A DNA stretch of 64,000 nucleotides, from the NCBI GenBank assembly GCA_030584085.1, contig CP129490.1, positions 1,521,511-1,585,510 of the forward strand, written 5' to 3'. Positions 46,973 to 57,379 of this stretch are shown piece after piece. Both the position numbers and the translations under genes were made by a program. Origin of the DNA: Melioribacteraceae bacterium. GTDB lineage: Bacteria > Bacteroidota > Ignavibacteria > Ignavibacteriales > Melioribacteraceae. Below the pieces are notes generated by a model that made no database searches, was not told the origin of the DNA, and saw only the letters and a list, made by a program, of their open reading frames with translations. Each line of letters begins with the position of its first letter. Position 1 is the first letter of the stretch.

Positions 46973-47725
46973 TTAGTTTGTTTCTTCGGTTAATGAATCA
47001 TCACTTGAAGAGTTTGAGATAAGCTCAAATACTTTTCGAAAAATACCAAATAAAACCAACACAAAAAATACATAAAAAAGAAAATTACCTTCCGAATAAA
47101 TTAATGCGATAATCGAAAGAATAATAAAGCCGATAAAAACCGGTTTCCTTTTTAGTGAATCAATAGAAATTTTTGGCAAAGCATTATACTTTACGGTACT
47201 TACCATCAATATGGATAGGATAATTATCAAAGGAATCACAAAACTGTCATAAGGAGAAATTATTGAACCATCGGAATAAAAGTTCCAAACAAATGATGAT
47301 AATGTTAATGCAGCAATGGGAATCGGTAAACCTTTGAAATCCGTTTTGACTGAATAATCGCTGACTTGTACATTAAATCTTGCTAATCGAAATGCACCGA
47401 ATACGACATAAGCACCGCTGATTAAAATGCCTAACCAACCGAATTCATAAAGTGAAGTATGATAAATTAAAAAAGCCGGGGCGACTCCGAAACTAATCAC
47501 ATCGGAAAGTGAATCCAATTGAACACCGAATTCACTGCTGGTTTTTACTAATCTCGCCAATATGCCGTCAAACAAATCAAACAATCCCGCGAATACAATA
47601 AAGAAAAAAGCCATTTCATATTGCGAGTTAACACTCAATGTAATCGAAATATAACCGCAGAGCGCATTAAGTGCCGTAAAAGAATTTGGTATGATTGCTT
47701 TGGAAAGTCTGAAATTTTTCTTCAT
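46973..47725 (-). CDS. pssA: CDP-diacylglycerol-serine O-phosphatidyltransferase
   Basis: A 250-residue integral membrane enzyme with about 7 hydrophobic segments. The CDP-alcohol phosphotransferase motif is present as FDLFDGILARLVKTSSEFG followed by LDSLSD. It makes phosphatidylserine from CDP-diacylglycerol and serine. Its start directly abuts the psd stop, so the two enzymes of phosphatidylethanolamine synthesis are translated from one message, product enzyme first. Confidence 0.93.
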   Translation of the reverse strand: MKKNFRLSKAIIPNSFTALNALCGYISITLSVNSQYEMAFFFIVFAGLFDLFDGILARLVKTSSEFGVQLDSLSDVISFGVAPAFLIYHTSLYEFGWLGILISGAYVVFGAFRLARFNVQVSDYSVKTDFKGLPIPIAALTLSSFVWNFYSDGSIISPYDSFVIPLIIILSILMVSTVKYNALPKISIDSLKRKPVFIGFIILSIIALIYSEGNFLFYVFFVLVLFGIFRKVFELISNSSSDDSLTEETN

Positions 47726-48373
47726 CTATCTCTCAAATAAAATTGTTTCACCGGCTGCAACTATATCACCTTCTTTAACATTAATCTTCCAACCTTTAGG
47801 TACAATAACATCAACTCGACTTCCAAATTTTATCATACCGAAACGTTCACCGATTCTTACCTCATCACCAAGCTTCAGATCATAAACAATTCTTCTTGCA
47901 ACAAAACCGGCAACTTGTGTAAATAGTACTTTACCATGTTCTGAAGTTATGCCAATTTCACTTCGTTCATTTGCAGAATCTGCTTTGTCGTGATAAGCTA
48001 CAAGGTATTCACCTTCAACATAGTTCAAGAAGTCAACTTTACCATTGATGGGGATTCTGTTTACATGAACATTTAACGGAGACATAAAAATAGAAACTTG
48101 AATTCCTTCGGAATTAAGGAATCTTTTTTCGAATACATCCTTTATAATCAGTATTTTCCCGTCAGCCGGAGAAATAATTACATTTTCTGTTTTGGGTGGA
48201 GTTCTGTCCGGATCGCGGAAAAAATTGAGTGAGAATACAATTAAGAAAAGACTAATCGCACCCAGAATATATCTTAAATATGTGTGATTGACCAAAACAG
48301 CAATTGCTATTAGTATAAATACGACTAAAAATACCCAGCCTAATGTTGAATACCCATATTTTGTTAAAAACAT
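47726..48373 (-). CDS. psd: phosphatidylserine decarboxylase (short form)
   Basis: A 215-residue enzyme with two N-terminal transmembrane segments and the short-form decarboxylase body. It matures by self-cleavage at the Gly184-Ser185 bond (IKFGSRVDV), where Ser becomes the pyruvoyl group. PDRTPPKTENVIISPADG is typical of the family. It opens the six-gene operon psd-pssA-purS-purQ-tatA-gatA. It is divergent from ybaB. Confidence 0.94.
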   Translation of the reverse strand: MFLTKYGYSTLGWVFLVVFILIAIAVLVNHTYLRYILGAISLFLIVFSLNFFRDPDRTPPKTENVIISPADGKILIIKDVFEKRFLNSEGIQVSIFMSPLNVHVNRIPINGKVDFLNYVEGEYLVAYHDKADSANERSEIGITSEHGKVLFTQVAGFVARRIVYDLKLGDEVRIGERFGMIKFGSRVDVIVPKGWKINVKEGDIVAAGETILFER

Positions 48374-48432
48374 AATTTTACTTTTTGCCCTTTAAAATGA
48401 ATTGAAAAATAACATTTTTACTCTTCAATTTC

Positions 48433-48460
48433 TTTGTGTATCAATTTTTTGTTAATTTTG
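48433..48460 (+). promoter_or_regulatory. candidate promoter of the ybaB operon
   Basis: TTTG (48433) and TAATTTTG (48453-48460) resemble the Bacteroidota -33 (TTTG) and -7 (TAnnTTTG) elements, but the 16-base spacing is shorter than the usual 19-21. It lies in the divergent psd-ybaB gap about 50 bp before ybaB. Low confidence. Confidence 0.25.
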
Positions 48461-48512
48461 ATTTTAATTAAAAAACGCAATTTTTTTATTTAAGGAATTA
48501 TCAGGAGGAAAA

Positions 48513-48839
48513 ATGAAAGGCGGAATGCAAGGGATGATGAAACAAGTCCAGAAGATGCAAGCCGAAATGGAAAGGGTTCAGAATGAACTTGGGAATAAAA
48601 CTGTTACTGAAGAAAGCGGCGGCGGTGTTGTTAAAGCTACCGTCAACGGAAAAAAAGAGTTGATCTCTATCCAAATAGATGAAGAAATTATCAAAGGTGA
48701 AGATCGCGAAATGTTAGAAGACTTAGTTGTCGCGGCAGTAAATAAAGCTTTAGAAAGTGCCGGGAAAATGGCCGAAGAAGAAATGGGTAATGTTACGAGA
48801 GGTATGATACCTCCCGGATTAAATATTCCGGGGTTCTAA
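48513..48839 (+). CDS. ybaB: YbaB/EbfC-family nucleoid-associated protein
   Basis: A 108-residue protein with the typical MQGMMKQVQKMQAEMERVQ start, GGGVVKATVNGKKEL centre and MIPPGLNIPGF end. It binds DNA as a dimer. CAGGAGG lies 6 bases before the ATG. It is first in the ybaB-recR pair, an arrangement conserved in very many bacteria, and recR follows after 1 bp. Confidence 0.94.
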   Translation: MKGGMQGMMKQVQKMQAEMERVQNELGNKTVTEESGGGVVKATVNGKKELISIQIDEEIIKGEDREMLEDLVVAAVNKALESAGKMAEEEMGNVTRGMIPPGLNIPGF

Positions 48840-48840
48840 A

Positions 48841-49437
48841 TTGCAAATTGCGGAACCACTCCAAATAGCTATTGATGAATTGAGCAAACTTCCTTCTATC
48901 GGGAGGAAGACTGCTCAACGTCTTGCTCTTCACCTTCTTAAAACCGATCATGCAAATGTTGAAAGTCTTGTTAAAGCAATTACAGATCTAAAGGATAAAA
49001 TTAGATTTTGCTCAATCTGTTTTAATTTATCGGTAGATGAAACATGTGACATCTGTAAGAGTCAAAAACGAGATCGATCGGTAATTTGTGTCGTTGAAGA
49101 AGCAAGCGATATAATTGCAATCGAAAGAACTAACGAGTTTAACGGAATATACCACGTTATAGGAGGTGTGTTATCTCCGCTTAGTGGTGTTGGCGTCGAC
49201 GATCTTCACATACATGAATTAATCAAGCGGCTTCACTCCGAAGAAATTAAAGAAATTATACTAGCCTTGAATCCCGATACCGAAGGGGACACAACTTCAC
49301 TCTATCTTGCAAAACTTATTAAACCACTCAATATCAAAGTCACCAGAATTGCGCGTGGATTACCGATCGGCGGCGATCTTGAATTTGCAGATGATGCGAC
49401 AATCGGACGTGCAGTTTTAGGTAGAAGTGATCTGTAA
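48841..49437 (+). CDS. recR: recombination protein RecR
   Basis: A 198-residue protein that loads RecA with RecO. The helix-hairpin-helix LPSIGRKTAQRLALHLL, the zinc finger Cys57, Cys60, Cys69, Cys72 and the Toprim region VVEEASDIIAIERTNEFNGIYHVIGG are all present. The start is TTG 48841, which directly follows the ybaB stop; no ATG gives a full-length family start. It overlaps the methyltransferase gene by 1 base. Confidence 0.96.
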   Translation: MQIAEPLQIAIDELSKLPSIGRKTAQRLALHLLKTDHANVESLVKAITDLKDKIRFCSICFNLSVDETCDICKSQKRDRSVICVVEEASDIIAIERTNEFNGIYHVIGGVLSPLSGVGVDDLHIHELIKRLHSEEIKEIILALNPDTEGDTTSLYLAKLIKPLNIKVTRIARGLPIGGDLEFADDATIGRAVLGRSDL

Positions 49438-50171
49438 TGGGGCAATGGTACGAAGATTGGTTCGCATCTGATCTTTATCTTGACGTGTATAAGCATCGCA
49501 ATGTAGAAGATGCTCAAAAACTCTTAAAATTAATAACTAATAACTTATCCGTATCAAAAAATGATCTTATTCTGGACGCAGCCTGCGGAGCGGGTCGATA
49601 TTCAAATTTGTTGTTAAAAAATGGATTCAACGTTATTGGTTTTGATCTTAGTTTACCTTTACTGAAAAACGCACAAAAAAACTCTAAGAAAATTATTAAT
49701 GAAAATATCTTCTTTCGTGGTGATATTCGTTCGGTTCAACTAAAAAAGAAATTCGGGTTGATATTAAATGTCTTCACAAGTTTCGGATACTTTGATACTG
49801 ACGAAGAGAATTTCATGTTTATTAATAATTCCATAAATTTTCTTAATGAACATGGGTATTTTGTATTTGATTATATTAATAAGAAACAATTGATTCAAAA
49901 TCTTGTACCATATTCCGAGCGAAATGACGAAGACTTTATTATCAAAGAAACGAGAAGAATATATAACGAACGTGTAATTAAGGATATCGAAATTCATAAA
50001 GAAAATAAGAAGTTTAATTTCACTGAATCGGTAAGACTATATAGTTCAGATGAACTGATAAAAGTATTTCAACAAAGCGGTTATAAAGTCATAAATGTTT
50101 TTGGTAATTATAAGGGCGATCAGTATAATAGTGAAAATTCTGAAAGGATTATACTCTTTCTACAAAAATGA
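49437..50171 (+). CDS. class I SAM-dependent methyltransferase
   Basis: A 244-residue protein with the SAM-binding motif LILDAACGAGRYSNLLLKNG (about residues 41-60) and the acidic loop VIGFDLS. The rest of the fold is typical of small-molecule methyltransferases, with YxDYxNKKQLI-like C-terminal part. The substrate is unknown. ATG overlaps the recR stop (TAATG) and its own stop overlaps the next start (ATGA). Confidence 0.88.
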   Translation: MGQWYEDWFASDLYLDVYKHRNVEDAQKLLKLITNNLSVSKNDLILDAACGAGRYSNLLLKNGFNVIGFDLSLPLLKNAQKNSKKIINENIFFRGDIRSVQLKKKFGLILNVFTSFGYFDTDEENFMFINNSINFLNEHGYFVFDYINKKQLIQNLVPYSERNDEDFIIKETRRIYNERVIKDIEIHKENKKFNFTESVRLYSSDELIKVFQQSGYKVINVFGNYKGDQYNSENSERIILFLQK

Positions 50172-50740
50172 AAATTAAGATCACCATATTACTATTAGTT
50201 GTATTTATTTTTTCTTGCGATTTATTCACTACGCGCGATGAAGAAGAACCGAAAAATATTGGTTCGACATACGTACCGCCGACTACACCTCAACTCTTAT
50301 TTGAAAATCTTAAAAATTCTCTTTCTGAAAAAGTTATCGAAAATTATTTAGCTTCGTTCGTCGATTCTGCATTTATCAATTCAAAATTTAAATATATAGC
50401 TGCATCCGGTGCGGCAGCTACTTTTCAAACATTAGCCGATTGGGATTTATCGGCCGAAAGAATTTATATCAACAATGTATTTTCATCGGTTCAAAACGGT
50501 AAAATTATTCTCTCACTAATTAATGAAAATTCAACTCCGCAAGGTGACAGTTCAATTTACTTTTTTGATTACTCATTGAATGTACCTTTAAGCAATCCTG
50601 AATTACCAAGTGTTTATGGCGGAAGTGTTGAATTTGTTATCAAACTCGATTCACGAAATCAATGGGTAATTACAACTTGGCGTGATATTCAAAAAGAAAA
50701 TTTACCTAGCTGGAGTGAACTAAGAGGAAGATTTTATTAA
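50168..50740 (+). CDS. lipoprotein of unknown function
   Basis: A 190-residue protein with a lipoprotein signal (IFSC, Cys17). The mature part opens with an acidic linker (TTRDEEEPK), then an alpha/beta body with YLASFVDSAFIN, reminiscent of NTF2-like periplasmic domains (long helix, then curved sheet, ending VITTWRDI). The NTF2-like call is tentative. It overlaps the gene before it (ATGA) and the next gene at TTATTAA. Confidence 0.7.
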   Translation: MKIKITILLLVVFIFSCDLFTTRDEEEPKNIGSTYVPPTTPQLLFENLKNSLSEKVIENYLASFVDSAFINSKFKYIAASGAAATFQTLADWDLSAERIYINNVFSSVQNGKIILSLINENSTPQGDSSIYFFDYSLNVPLSNPELPSVYGGSVEFVIKLDSRNQWVITTWRDIQKENLPSWSELRGRFY

Positions 50741-51236
50741 GTCGATTTTTTTTATATCATTTATTTTAATATTTATATCGGTAAGCTGTGTAAATCCGTT
50801 TGCACCGGCATTGGATGAGAACATCTCAGGTGGCGACGGTCTAATCACCGATCAGACTAATATCAACGGTGTTTTTCAAAATTTCCAATACGCTTATAGT
50901 TTCAGAGATACTACAATTTATGGGGATTTATTAGCGAAAGATTTTATATTTACATACCGAGATTATGATCTTGGTTTTGATATTTCCTGGGGCAGGGAAG
51001 AAGAAATGCGTGTTACTTATGGATTATTCCAAAACGTTCAACGTCTTGATCTTATTTGGAATGAAATTGTTTCCCTAACATCCGATTCAACAAATATTAT
51101 TAGAAGCTTTGATTTAACTATTACCTTTAATCCAACAGACATTATTGATGTCGATGGAAGAGTTAATTTAACACTTCGAAAAAATGAAAACAGTAAATGG
51201 CAAATTGTTAACTGGCTTGATGAATCCAACTTCTAA
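50736..51236 (+). CDS. lipoprotein of unknown function, probable ATT start
   Basis: About 166 residues if translation begins at ATT 50736, which lies 7 bases after GAGGA (50724-50728) and overlaps the preceding stop. Only this extended frame includes the hydrophobic stretch IFFISFILIFISVSC, a clear lipoprotein signal with Cys18. The first usual start, TTG 50811, would remove the whole signal. The body (YGDLLAKDFIFTYRD, a late WQIVNW) resembles the previous lipoprotein, so the two are probably paralogues with NTF2-like folds. Upstream of GAG 50724 is an in-frame TAA. Confidence 0.65.
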   Translation: MKSIFFISFILIFISVSCVNPFAPALDENISGGDGLITDQTNINGVFQNFQYAYSFRDTTIYGDLLAKDFIFTYRDYDLGFDISWGREEEMRVTYGLFQNVQRLDLIWNEIVSLTSDSTNIIRSFDLTITFNPTDIIDVDGRVNLTLRKNENSKWQIVNWLDESNF

Positions 51237-51242
51237 ATTTAT

Positions 51243-52115
51243 ATGATACTATTTTATTTATCCGAAGCTTTCCGATCGATCAAGCAATCTAAACTTGCAT
51301 CCTTTATCACTATTGTTTCTCTCGCGATTGCAATCCTTGCTACTAATACTTCGGTTTTGCTTTTATTGCTTTCTAATAAAATTGACAGCGAGTTGAAAGA
51401 AAGAGTTGAACTTGATATTTTCTTGAAAACGGAACTATCACAATCAGAAATTGATTCATTCGGTTCACAGCTTAAAAAAGATCAACGTCTGCAGTACGTC
51501 AGATTTATTTCTAAAGATCAAGCTGAAAAGAATTTTATTGAAGAGACAGGAGAAGATTTCAAATCGATTTTGGAAGCAAATCCATTGCCGTCTTCGTTTA
51601 AAGTGAAATTTAAATCTGAAGTTGTTGCCGAAAACGCAATACAAAAATTTGTATCCGAAATTGAAAAAAACAAAGTTGTAGACGAAGTAATTTATGACTA
51701 CTCAACAATCATTTCTCTAATTAATTTTATAAATTCAAGTAAGTATATAATATTCGGTATCTCATTTGTGTTTGTATTACTTGCGATATACTTAGTATAT
51801 TCCACAAATAAATTACAGATTGAGCATAAGTTAGATAAATATAATACCATGAAATTGGTCGGAGCAAAGGTAAGCACACTTAAAATACCAATATATTTAA
51901 CCGGAATTTTCTTCGGAATAATTGCAGGTGTAATCTCTATCACATTCATATTGGGCATCGGTGAGTTTATTCAAAAATTTTATTATAATTTTAATTTCCT
52001 TAATTATATTTATTTTGGTACATTAATTATCTTATTTTCTGGTATTGTTTATGGCATACTTGGAAGTATGATCACATCGCGTGGTATTACATTAAAAATT
52101 AATAAACTCAAATAA
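51243..52115 (+). CDS. ftsX: cell-division protein FtsX (permease-like)
   Basis: A 290-residue protein with four transmembrane segments (one N-terminal, three C-terminal) around an extracytoplasmic loop of about 110 residues. LSEAFRSIKQSKLASFITIVSL is the typical FtsX start, and the loop ends PLPSSFKVKF as in other FtsX proteins. With FtsE it links to cell-wall hydrolases at the divisome. ftsE is not next to it. It starts 6 bp after the lipoprotein gene. Confidence 0.9.
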   Translation: MILFYLSEAFRSIKQSKLASFITIVSLAIAILATNTSVLLLLLSNKIDSELKERVELDIFLKTELSQSEIDSFGSQLKKDQRLQYVRFISKDQAEKNFIEETGEDFKSILEANPLPSSFKVKFKSEVVAENAIQKFVSEIEKNKVVDEVIYDYSTIISLINFINSSKYIIFGISFVFVLLAIYLVYSTNKLQIEHKLDKYNTMKLVGAKVSTLKIPIYLTGIFFGIIAGVISITFILGIGEFIQKFYYNFNFLNYIYFGTLIILFSGIVYGILGSMITSRGITLKINKLK

Positions 52116-52133
52116 GCTTTTCAGAGGAATTTT

Positions 52134-52652
52134 ATGAAGCTAAAATATCTTCTTTTGTTGCTGCTCTTTGCAACTATTTCGGTCATCGGACAGGTTAAAG
52201 ATTATGAAATTGGCGTCTCCGCTATTGATAGAACTGCCAGGCAAGGCGGATTGTATGATTACTCCGATCCTTCCTCCGTAAATATGAAAGTAGCCGTTTG
52301 GGGTTTTATGCGTTATCCGGGTAGATATATCGTTCCCATAAATACAACTGTAGCCGATTTACTTTCCTATGCAGGAGGACCAACCGACGATGCAAATTTG
52401 GAGGATGTTAGACTCTATCGTGTGCTCGAAGATTCATCACAGATTATGATGAAAATAAATTATAATGACCTTCTATGGGAAAGTCATCTCGAGAGACCTA
52501 AAAAATTTATTCCATCTTTGAAAGGTGGTGACATATTATTGGTACCAGGCGCTCCACGTTTGTACTTTAAGGATTGGTTTAGTATCACCTTATCGGTTGT
52601 TTCTACTCTGATTTCTCTGGCTATCTTAATTATAAATATTGTTAGAAAATAA
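52134..52652 (+). CDS. exported SLBB-domain protein of polysaccharide export type
   Basis: A 172-residue protein: signal peptide ending near VIGQ, an SLBB domain with VWGFMRYPGRYIVPINTTVADLLSYAGG (about residues 62-90), and a C-terminal hydrophobic helix at about 148-168. In Wza-like exporters SLBB domains lie beside a poly-export domain, which is missing here, so this is a short stand-alone form with a membrane anchor. The BY-kinase gene follows 16 bp later, which supports a role in surface polysaccharide. Confidence 0.78.
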   Translation: MKLKYLLLLLLFATISVIGQVKDYEIGVSAIDRTARQGGLYDYSDPSSVNMKVAVWGFMRYPGRYIVPINTTVADLLSYAGGPTDDANLEDVRLYRVLEDSSQIMMKINYNDLLWESHLERPKKFIPSLKGGDILLVPGAPRLYFKDWFSITLSVVSTLISLAILIINIVRK

Positions 52653-52668
52653 TTCCGAGGTATTACAA

Positions 52669-54933
52669 GTGAAGAATCAAGATTTTATGCAAGAACAAAA
52701 TGAAACGACATTAAAAGATTATATAAATTTAATAAGACAGAATCTACTTCCGATAACCGTTATTACTTTAGCGGCTGTTGGTATTGCCATCTTCTATGCA
52801 CTCACAGCTACGAATATTTATACCAGTACAACTTCAATGAAGTTGAACAAACCTTCCGGAAATATTTTGGAAGCACCTCTTTTACCAGAATTCCAAGATT
52901 TTGGAAGTGATCGCTTTATTGCAAATGAAATAGAAATTTTAAAAAGTTACACTACAAGATATCAAGTCGCACAATCTCTTATAGATTCTTTTAGAATCTC
53001 AGATCATCCTGAAGATTTCCATTTAATTTATGACCAGGAAAAATTTTTCGATAACAATGAGCGAAGAGAATTAAAATCTTTAAATTCTTTGGCTGGAATG
53101 TTTTCTTCTGCAGCCGGCGTAGTTACTATTGAACAAAAAAGGGGATTGGATATTGTCGAAATTTCGGTCGAATCACCTTCCCCTAAAGAAGCAGCTTTAA
53201 TAGCAAACATCTATGCCGATAGCTATCTGAATCTAAATCTTAATTATAATAGAAAACAACTTGTAGTAGTAAAAGAATTTCTTGAAGAGCAGCGAAAAGG
53301 TAAACTTGATGAACTTTTATTTGCCGAAGAACAGTTAAAAACATATCAGGAGGAAAGAGGTGTTGTTGATATTACTCAACAAGCACGTGCTTTAATTGAT
53401 CAGTTGACTACCTTTGAGTCGCAAAGAAATTCGACACGTATTGATATGACCATTTCTAAAAAAAGTTTGGATCAATACAAGAATGAACTTGAAAAACAAG
53501 ATCCGAGGATTAAGGATTATTTGGAAAGTTTTGCCGCAGAACCATATATCAAGAGTTTGCAGACTCAGATAGCTCAATTACAATCGCAGAGAGACTTGGC
53601 TTTATCCAATATTGAACAAGGAAGTATTTCTAATAGTCCGGTTACACGCGAGTATGATAAAAAGATTGAGGACTTAAAAAATAAACTAAATGATCAAATC
53701 CAAGTTTATAAAGCTGGAATTTTTGCGTCAAACCCTGAGCAGATCCAAGAACTTACTGCAAAAGTTTTGGAAGAGGAAGTACGTTATCAATCATTATATT
53801 CATCATATAATGAATTAGATGAACTTGTTCAGAGATATGAAACAAGATTTAATGAAATGCCGAAACGTACTCTTGATCTAGCACGGCTCCAAAGAATTAA
53901 AGAAGCAAACGAGAAACTTTATTTATTAGTCGAAGAAAAATATCAAGAAGCTCAGATAAACGAGCAGTCAACCCCCGGCAACGTTTTAATTGTTGATGAT
54001 GCTAGGGTCGCTGATCAACCTTCCAAACCAAATAGAGTTTTAATTATTGCCGTTGGCTTAGTCCTAGGACTTGGTTTAGGTTTTGGTTTTGCATTTATTA
54101 AAAATTATTTTGATAATACCGTTAAGACTCCCGAAGAATTGCAGCAGAAAAATATTAGCTTACTTGCATGGATTCCTGAAATGTTTATCGCCGATAAACA
54201 AAAGGCATCCGGAAGTGAGTTCATCGTCAATAAAAAATCCGATTCCACAGCTAGTGAAGCTTACAGAGCGCTTCGTACAAGAATTCGATATTCGGGAACG
54301 GAAGGAAATTTACCTAAGAAATTATTAGTTACGTCTTCATCGGCAGGTGAAGGGAAAACTACTACCGCCGTAAATCTAGCAGGTAGTTTTGCTCAGGCTA
54401 ATCAAAAAGTTTTATTACTCGACTGCGATTTGCGTAAACCCAGAGTTCATAAGGTTTTCGGTGATGAACGTTATCCCGGATTTATTGATTATTTCTTCGG
54501 GCAAGCTACATTTGATGAATTAATAAGAAAAACTGAACAGGCAAATCTTTATTATATAACAGGTGGCACTATACCTCCTAATCCCGCAGAAATTCTCGGC
54601 TCTCATAAGATGGAAGAATTCCTTGCAAAATTAGAAACACAATTTGATTTAATTATCATCGACTCACCACCAATCATCGCTGTGACGGATTCTGAAATTT
54701 TAGCTCAAAGTGTTGACGGTGTTGCTTTGGTTATTGCAGCAGGTATTACCGAGTACGATATTCTATACAAATCACTAGATGTGCTTAAAATGGCTAAAGC
54801 TCAATTCCTTGGTACTATCCTTAACAGATTCGCATATAGACCTGGTTACGGTTCTTATTACAAGTATTATTACTATTATTACAATACAACCGGTAATGGT
54901 AAAGAGGATAGGAAAAAGCTCTCAAAAGTATAA
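52669..54933 (+). CDS. polysaccharide chain-length/tyrosine kinase fusion (Wzz plus BY-kinase)
   Basis: About 754 residues from GTG 52669, preceded by CCGAGG; an in-frame TTG at 52639 overlaps the previous gene. It has a Wzz domain between two transmembrane segments with long coiled coils, a GNVR-like QQARALIDQ region, then a bacterial tyrosine kinase: Walker A SSAGEGKTT (Lys563), Walker A' LLLDCDLRKP and Walker B LIIIDSPP. The C-terminus holds ten Tyr in 17 residues, the autophosphorylation cluster. It controls chain length and export of capsular polysaccharide, but no synthesis genes are in the window. Confidence 0.93.
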   Translation: MKNQDFMQEQNETTLKDYINLIRQNLLPITVITLAAVGIAIFYALTATNIYTSTTSMKLNKPSGNILEAPLLPEFQDFGSDRFIANEIEILKSYTTRYQVAQSLIDSFRISDHPEDFHLIYDQEKFFDNNERRELKSLNSLAGMFSSAAGVVTIEQKRGLDIVEISVESPSPKEAALIANIYADSYLNLNLNYNRKQLVVVKEFLEEQRKGKLDELLFAEEQLKTYQEERGVVDITQQARALIDQLTTFESQRNSTRIDMTISKKSLDQYKNELEKQDPRIKDYLESFAAEPYIKSLQTQIAQLQSQRDLALSNIEQGSISNSPVTREYDKKIEDLKNKLNDQIQVYKAGIFASNPEQIQELTAKVLEEEVRYQSLYSSYNELDELVQRYETRFNEMPKRTLDLARLQRIKEANEKLYLLVEEKYQEAQINEQSTPGNVLIVDDARVADQPSKPNRVLIIAVGLVLGLGLGFGFAFIKNYFDNTVKTPEELQQKNISLLAWIPEMFIADKQKASGSEFIVNKKSDSTASEAYRALRTRIRYSGTEGNLPKKLLVTSSSAGEGKTTTAVNLAGSFAQANQKVLLLDCDLRKPRVHKVFGDERYPGFIDYFFGQATFDELIRKTEQANLYYITGGTIPPNPAEILGSHKMEEFLAKLETQFDLIIIDSPPIIAVTDSEILAQSVDGVALVIAAGITEYDILYKSLDVLKMAKAQFLGTILNRFAYRPGYGSYYKYYYYYYNTTGNGKEDRKKLSKV

Positions 54934-54960
54934 TCGATTTATCTGAATTTTCGATACATA

Positions 54961-54996
54961 AAAAAAGCAGTCAAATTATTGACTGCCTTTTTTATT
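54961..54996 (+). terminator. intrinsic terminator of the ybaB-BY-kinase operon
   Basis: The stem GCAGTCAA/TTGACTGC with loop ATTA is followed by CTTTTTTTATTT, and preceded by an A-run, so it could act in both directions. It lies 33 bp after the kinase stop. Confidence 0.93.
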
Positions 54997-55000
54997 TCAC

Positions 55001-55063
55001 GTCTCACATCTCTGTACTCATTTCTCACATCTCTATACTCACATCTCAAATCTCACATCTATC
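55001..55063. repeat. short degenerate tandem repeat TCTCACATCTCTRTACTCA
   Basis: Two adjacent copies of a ~20-bp unit (TCTCACATCTCTGTACTCA and TCTCACATCTCTATACTCA) are followed by two partial copies ending at the groEL stop codon. The stretch TTCACGTCTCACAT also occurs at about 61152-61165, linking it to the pyrimidine-rich repeats further on. Confidence 0.6.
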
Positions 55064-56719
<1,656 letters not shown>

Positions 56720-56766
56720 TTATTTATAATAATGCAAAATTTTTATTTCGTGTATGATGCACTTTG

Positions 56767-57063
56767 TTAATTAACGATTCCGTAAATATCTGATTCACGC
56801 ATGATCAAATATTCTTCGCCTTCAATGTTTACTTCGGTTCCCGAGTATTTTCCGTAAAGAACTTTATCGCCTTTCTTTACCGACATTTTAACTTCTTTAC
56901 CTTCTTCTGTTACTCTTCCGGGACCAACAGCTATAATAGTTCCTTCAATCGGTTTTTCTTTAGCTGTGTCAGGTAGAATAATTCCACCTTTGGTCTTCTC
57001 TTCAGCTGCCATCGGTTTTACGACTACTCTGTCTGCCAATGGTTGAATTTTGAAATCTGCCAT
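56767..57063 (-). CDS. groES: co-chaperonin GroES (10 kDa)
   Basis: A 98-residue protein with [33 protein letters not shown], where the mobile loop (about residues 17-34) contacts GroEL, and the usual [19 protein letters not shown] end. GGAGGAA lies 4 bases before the ATG. It opens the groES-groEL operon. Confidence 0.99.
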   Translation of the reverse strand: MADFKIQPLADRVVVKPMAAEEKTKGGIILPDTAKEKPIEGTIIAVGPGRVTEEGKEVKMSVKKGDKVLYGKYSGTEVNIEGEEYLIMRESDIYGIVN

Positions 57064-57109
57064 GGTTTATTCCTCCGTTTATGTTGTTTGTTTAATTGAA
57101 AAATTAATA

Positions 57110-57136
57110 TTAGCACTCATTATTGACGAGTGCTAA
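57110..57136 (-). promoter_or_regulatory. CIRCE operator (HrcA binding site) of groES-groEL
   Basis: TTAGCACTC-N9-GAGTGCTAA is a perfect match to the CIRCE consensus, 46 bp upstream of the groES start. HrcA binds this site to repress heat-shock genes. No hrcA gene is in the window. Confidence 0.98.
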
Positions 57137-57163
57137 TATATAACATAAGCTGTGATTTGTCAA
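57135..57163 (-). promoter_or_regulatory. sigma70-type promoter of groES-groEL
   Basis: On the minus strand TTGACA (57163-57158), 17 bases, then TATATT (57140-57135). The -10 box touches the CIRCE operator, so HrcA binding would block RNA polymerase. Confidence 0.85.
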
Positions 57164-57379
57164 GCGTAGGTTCGATGAAAAGTTGTGAAAATTAAGCAGA
57201 TTCGAAATATTTCTTGAGATATCTGATCTTCTTTTAGATTAAATGTATGTCTTTTATTAAAAAATTAATATGTGATTTTTTAGATAAGATTTGGAATTTG
57301 TGATACGAATATCAGTAAATGGGATTACTACACCTTTAGACATGGAAGATTTTTTTAATCTATTTCAGGACAAGACATT

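Noticed and set aside
55001-55063. Possible CRISPR-like array
   Set aside because: The repeats are about 20 bp, directly adjacent without spacers and degenerate. No cas genes nearby.
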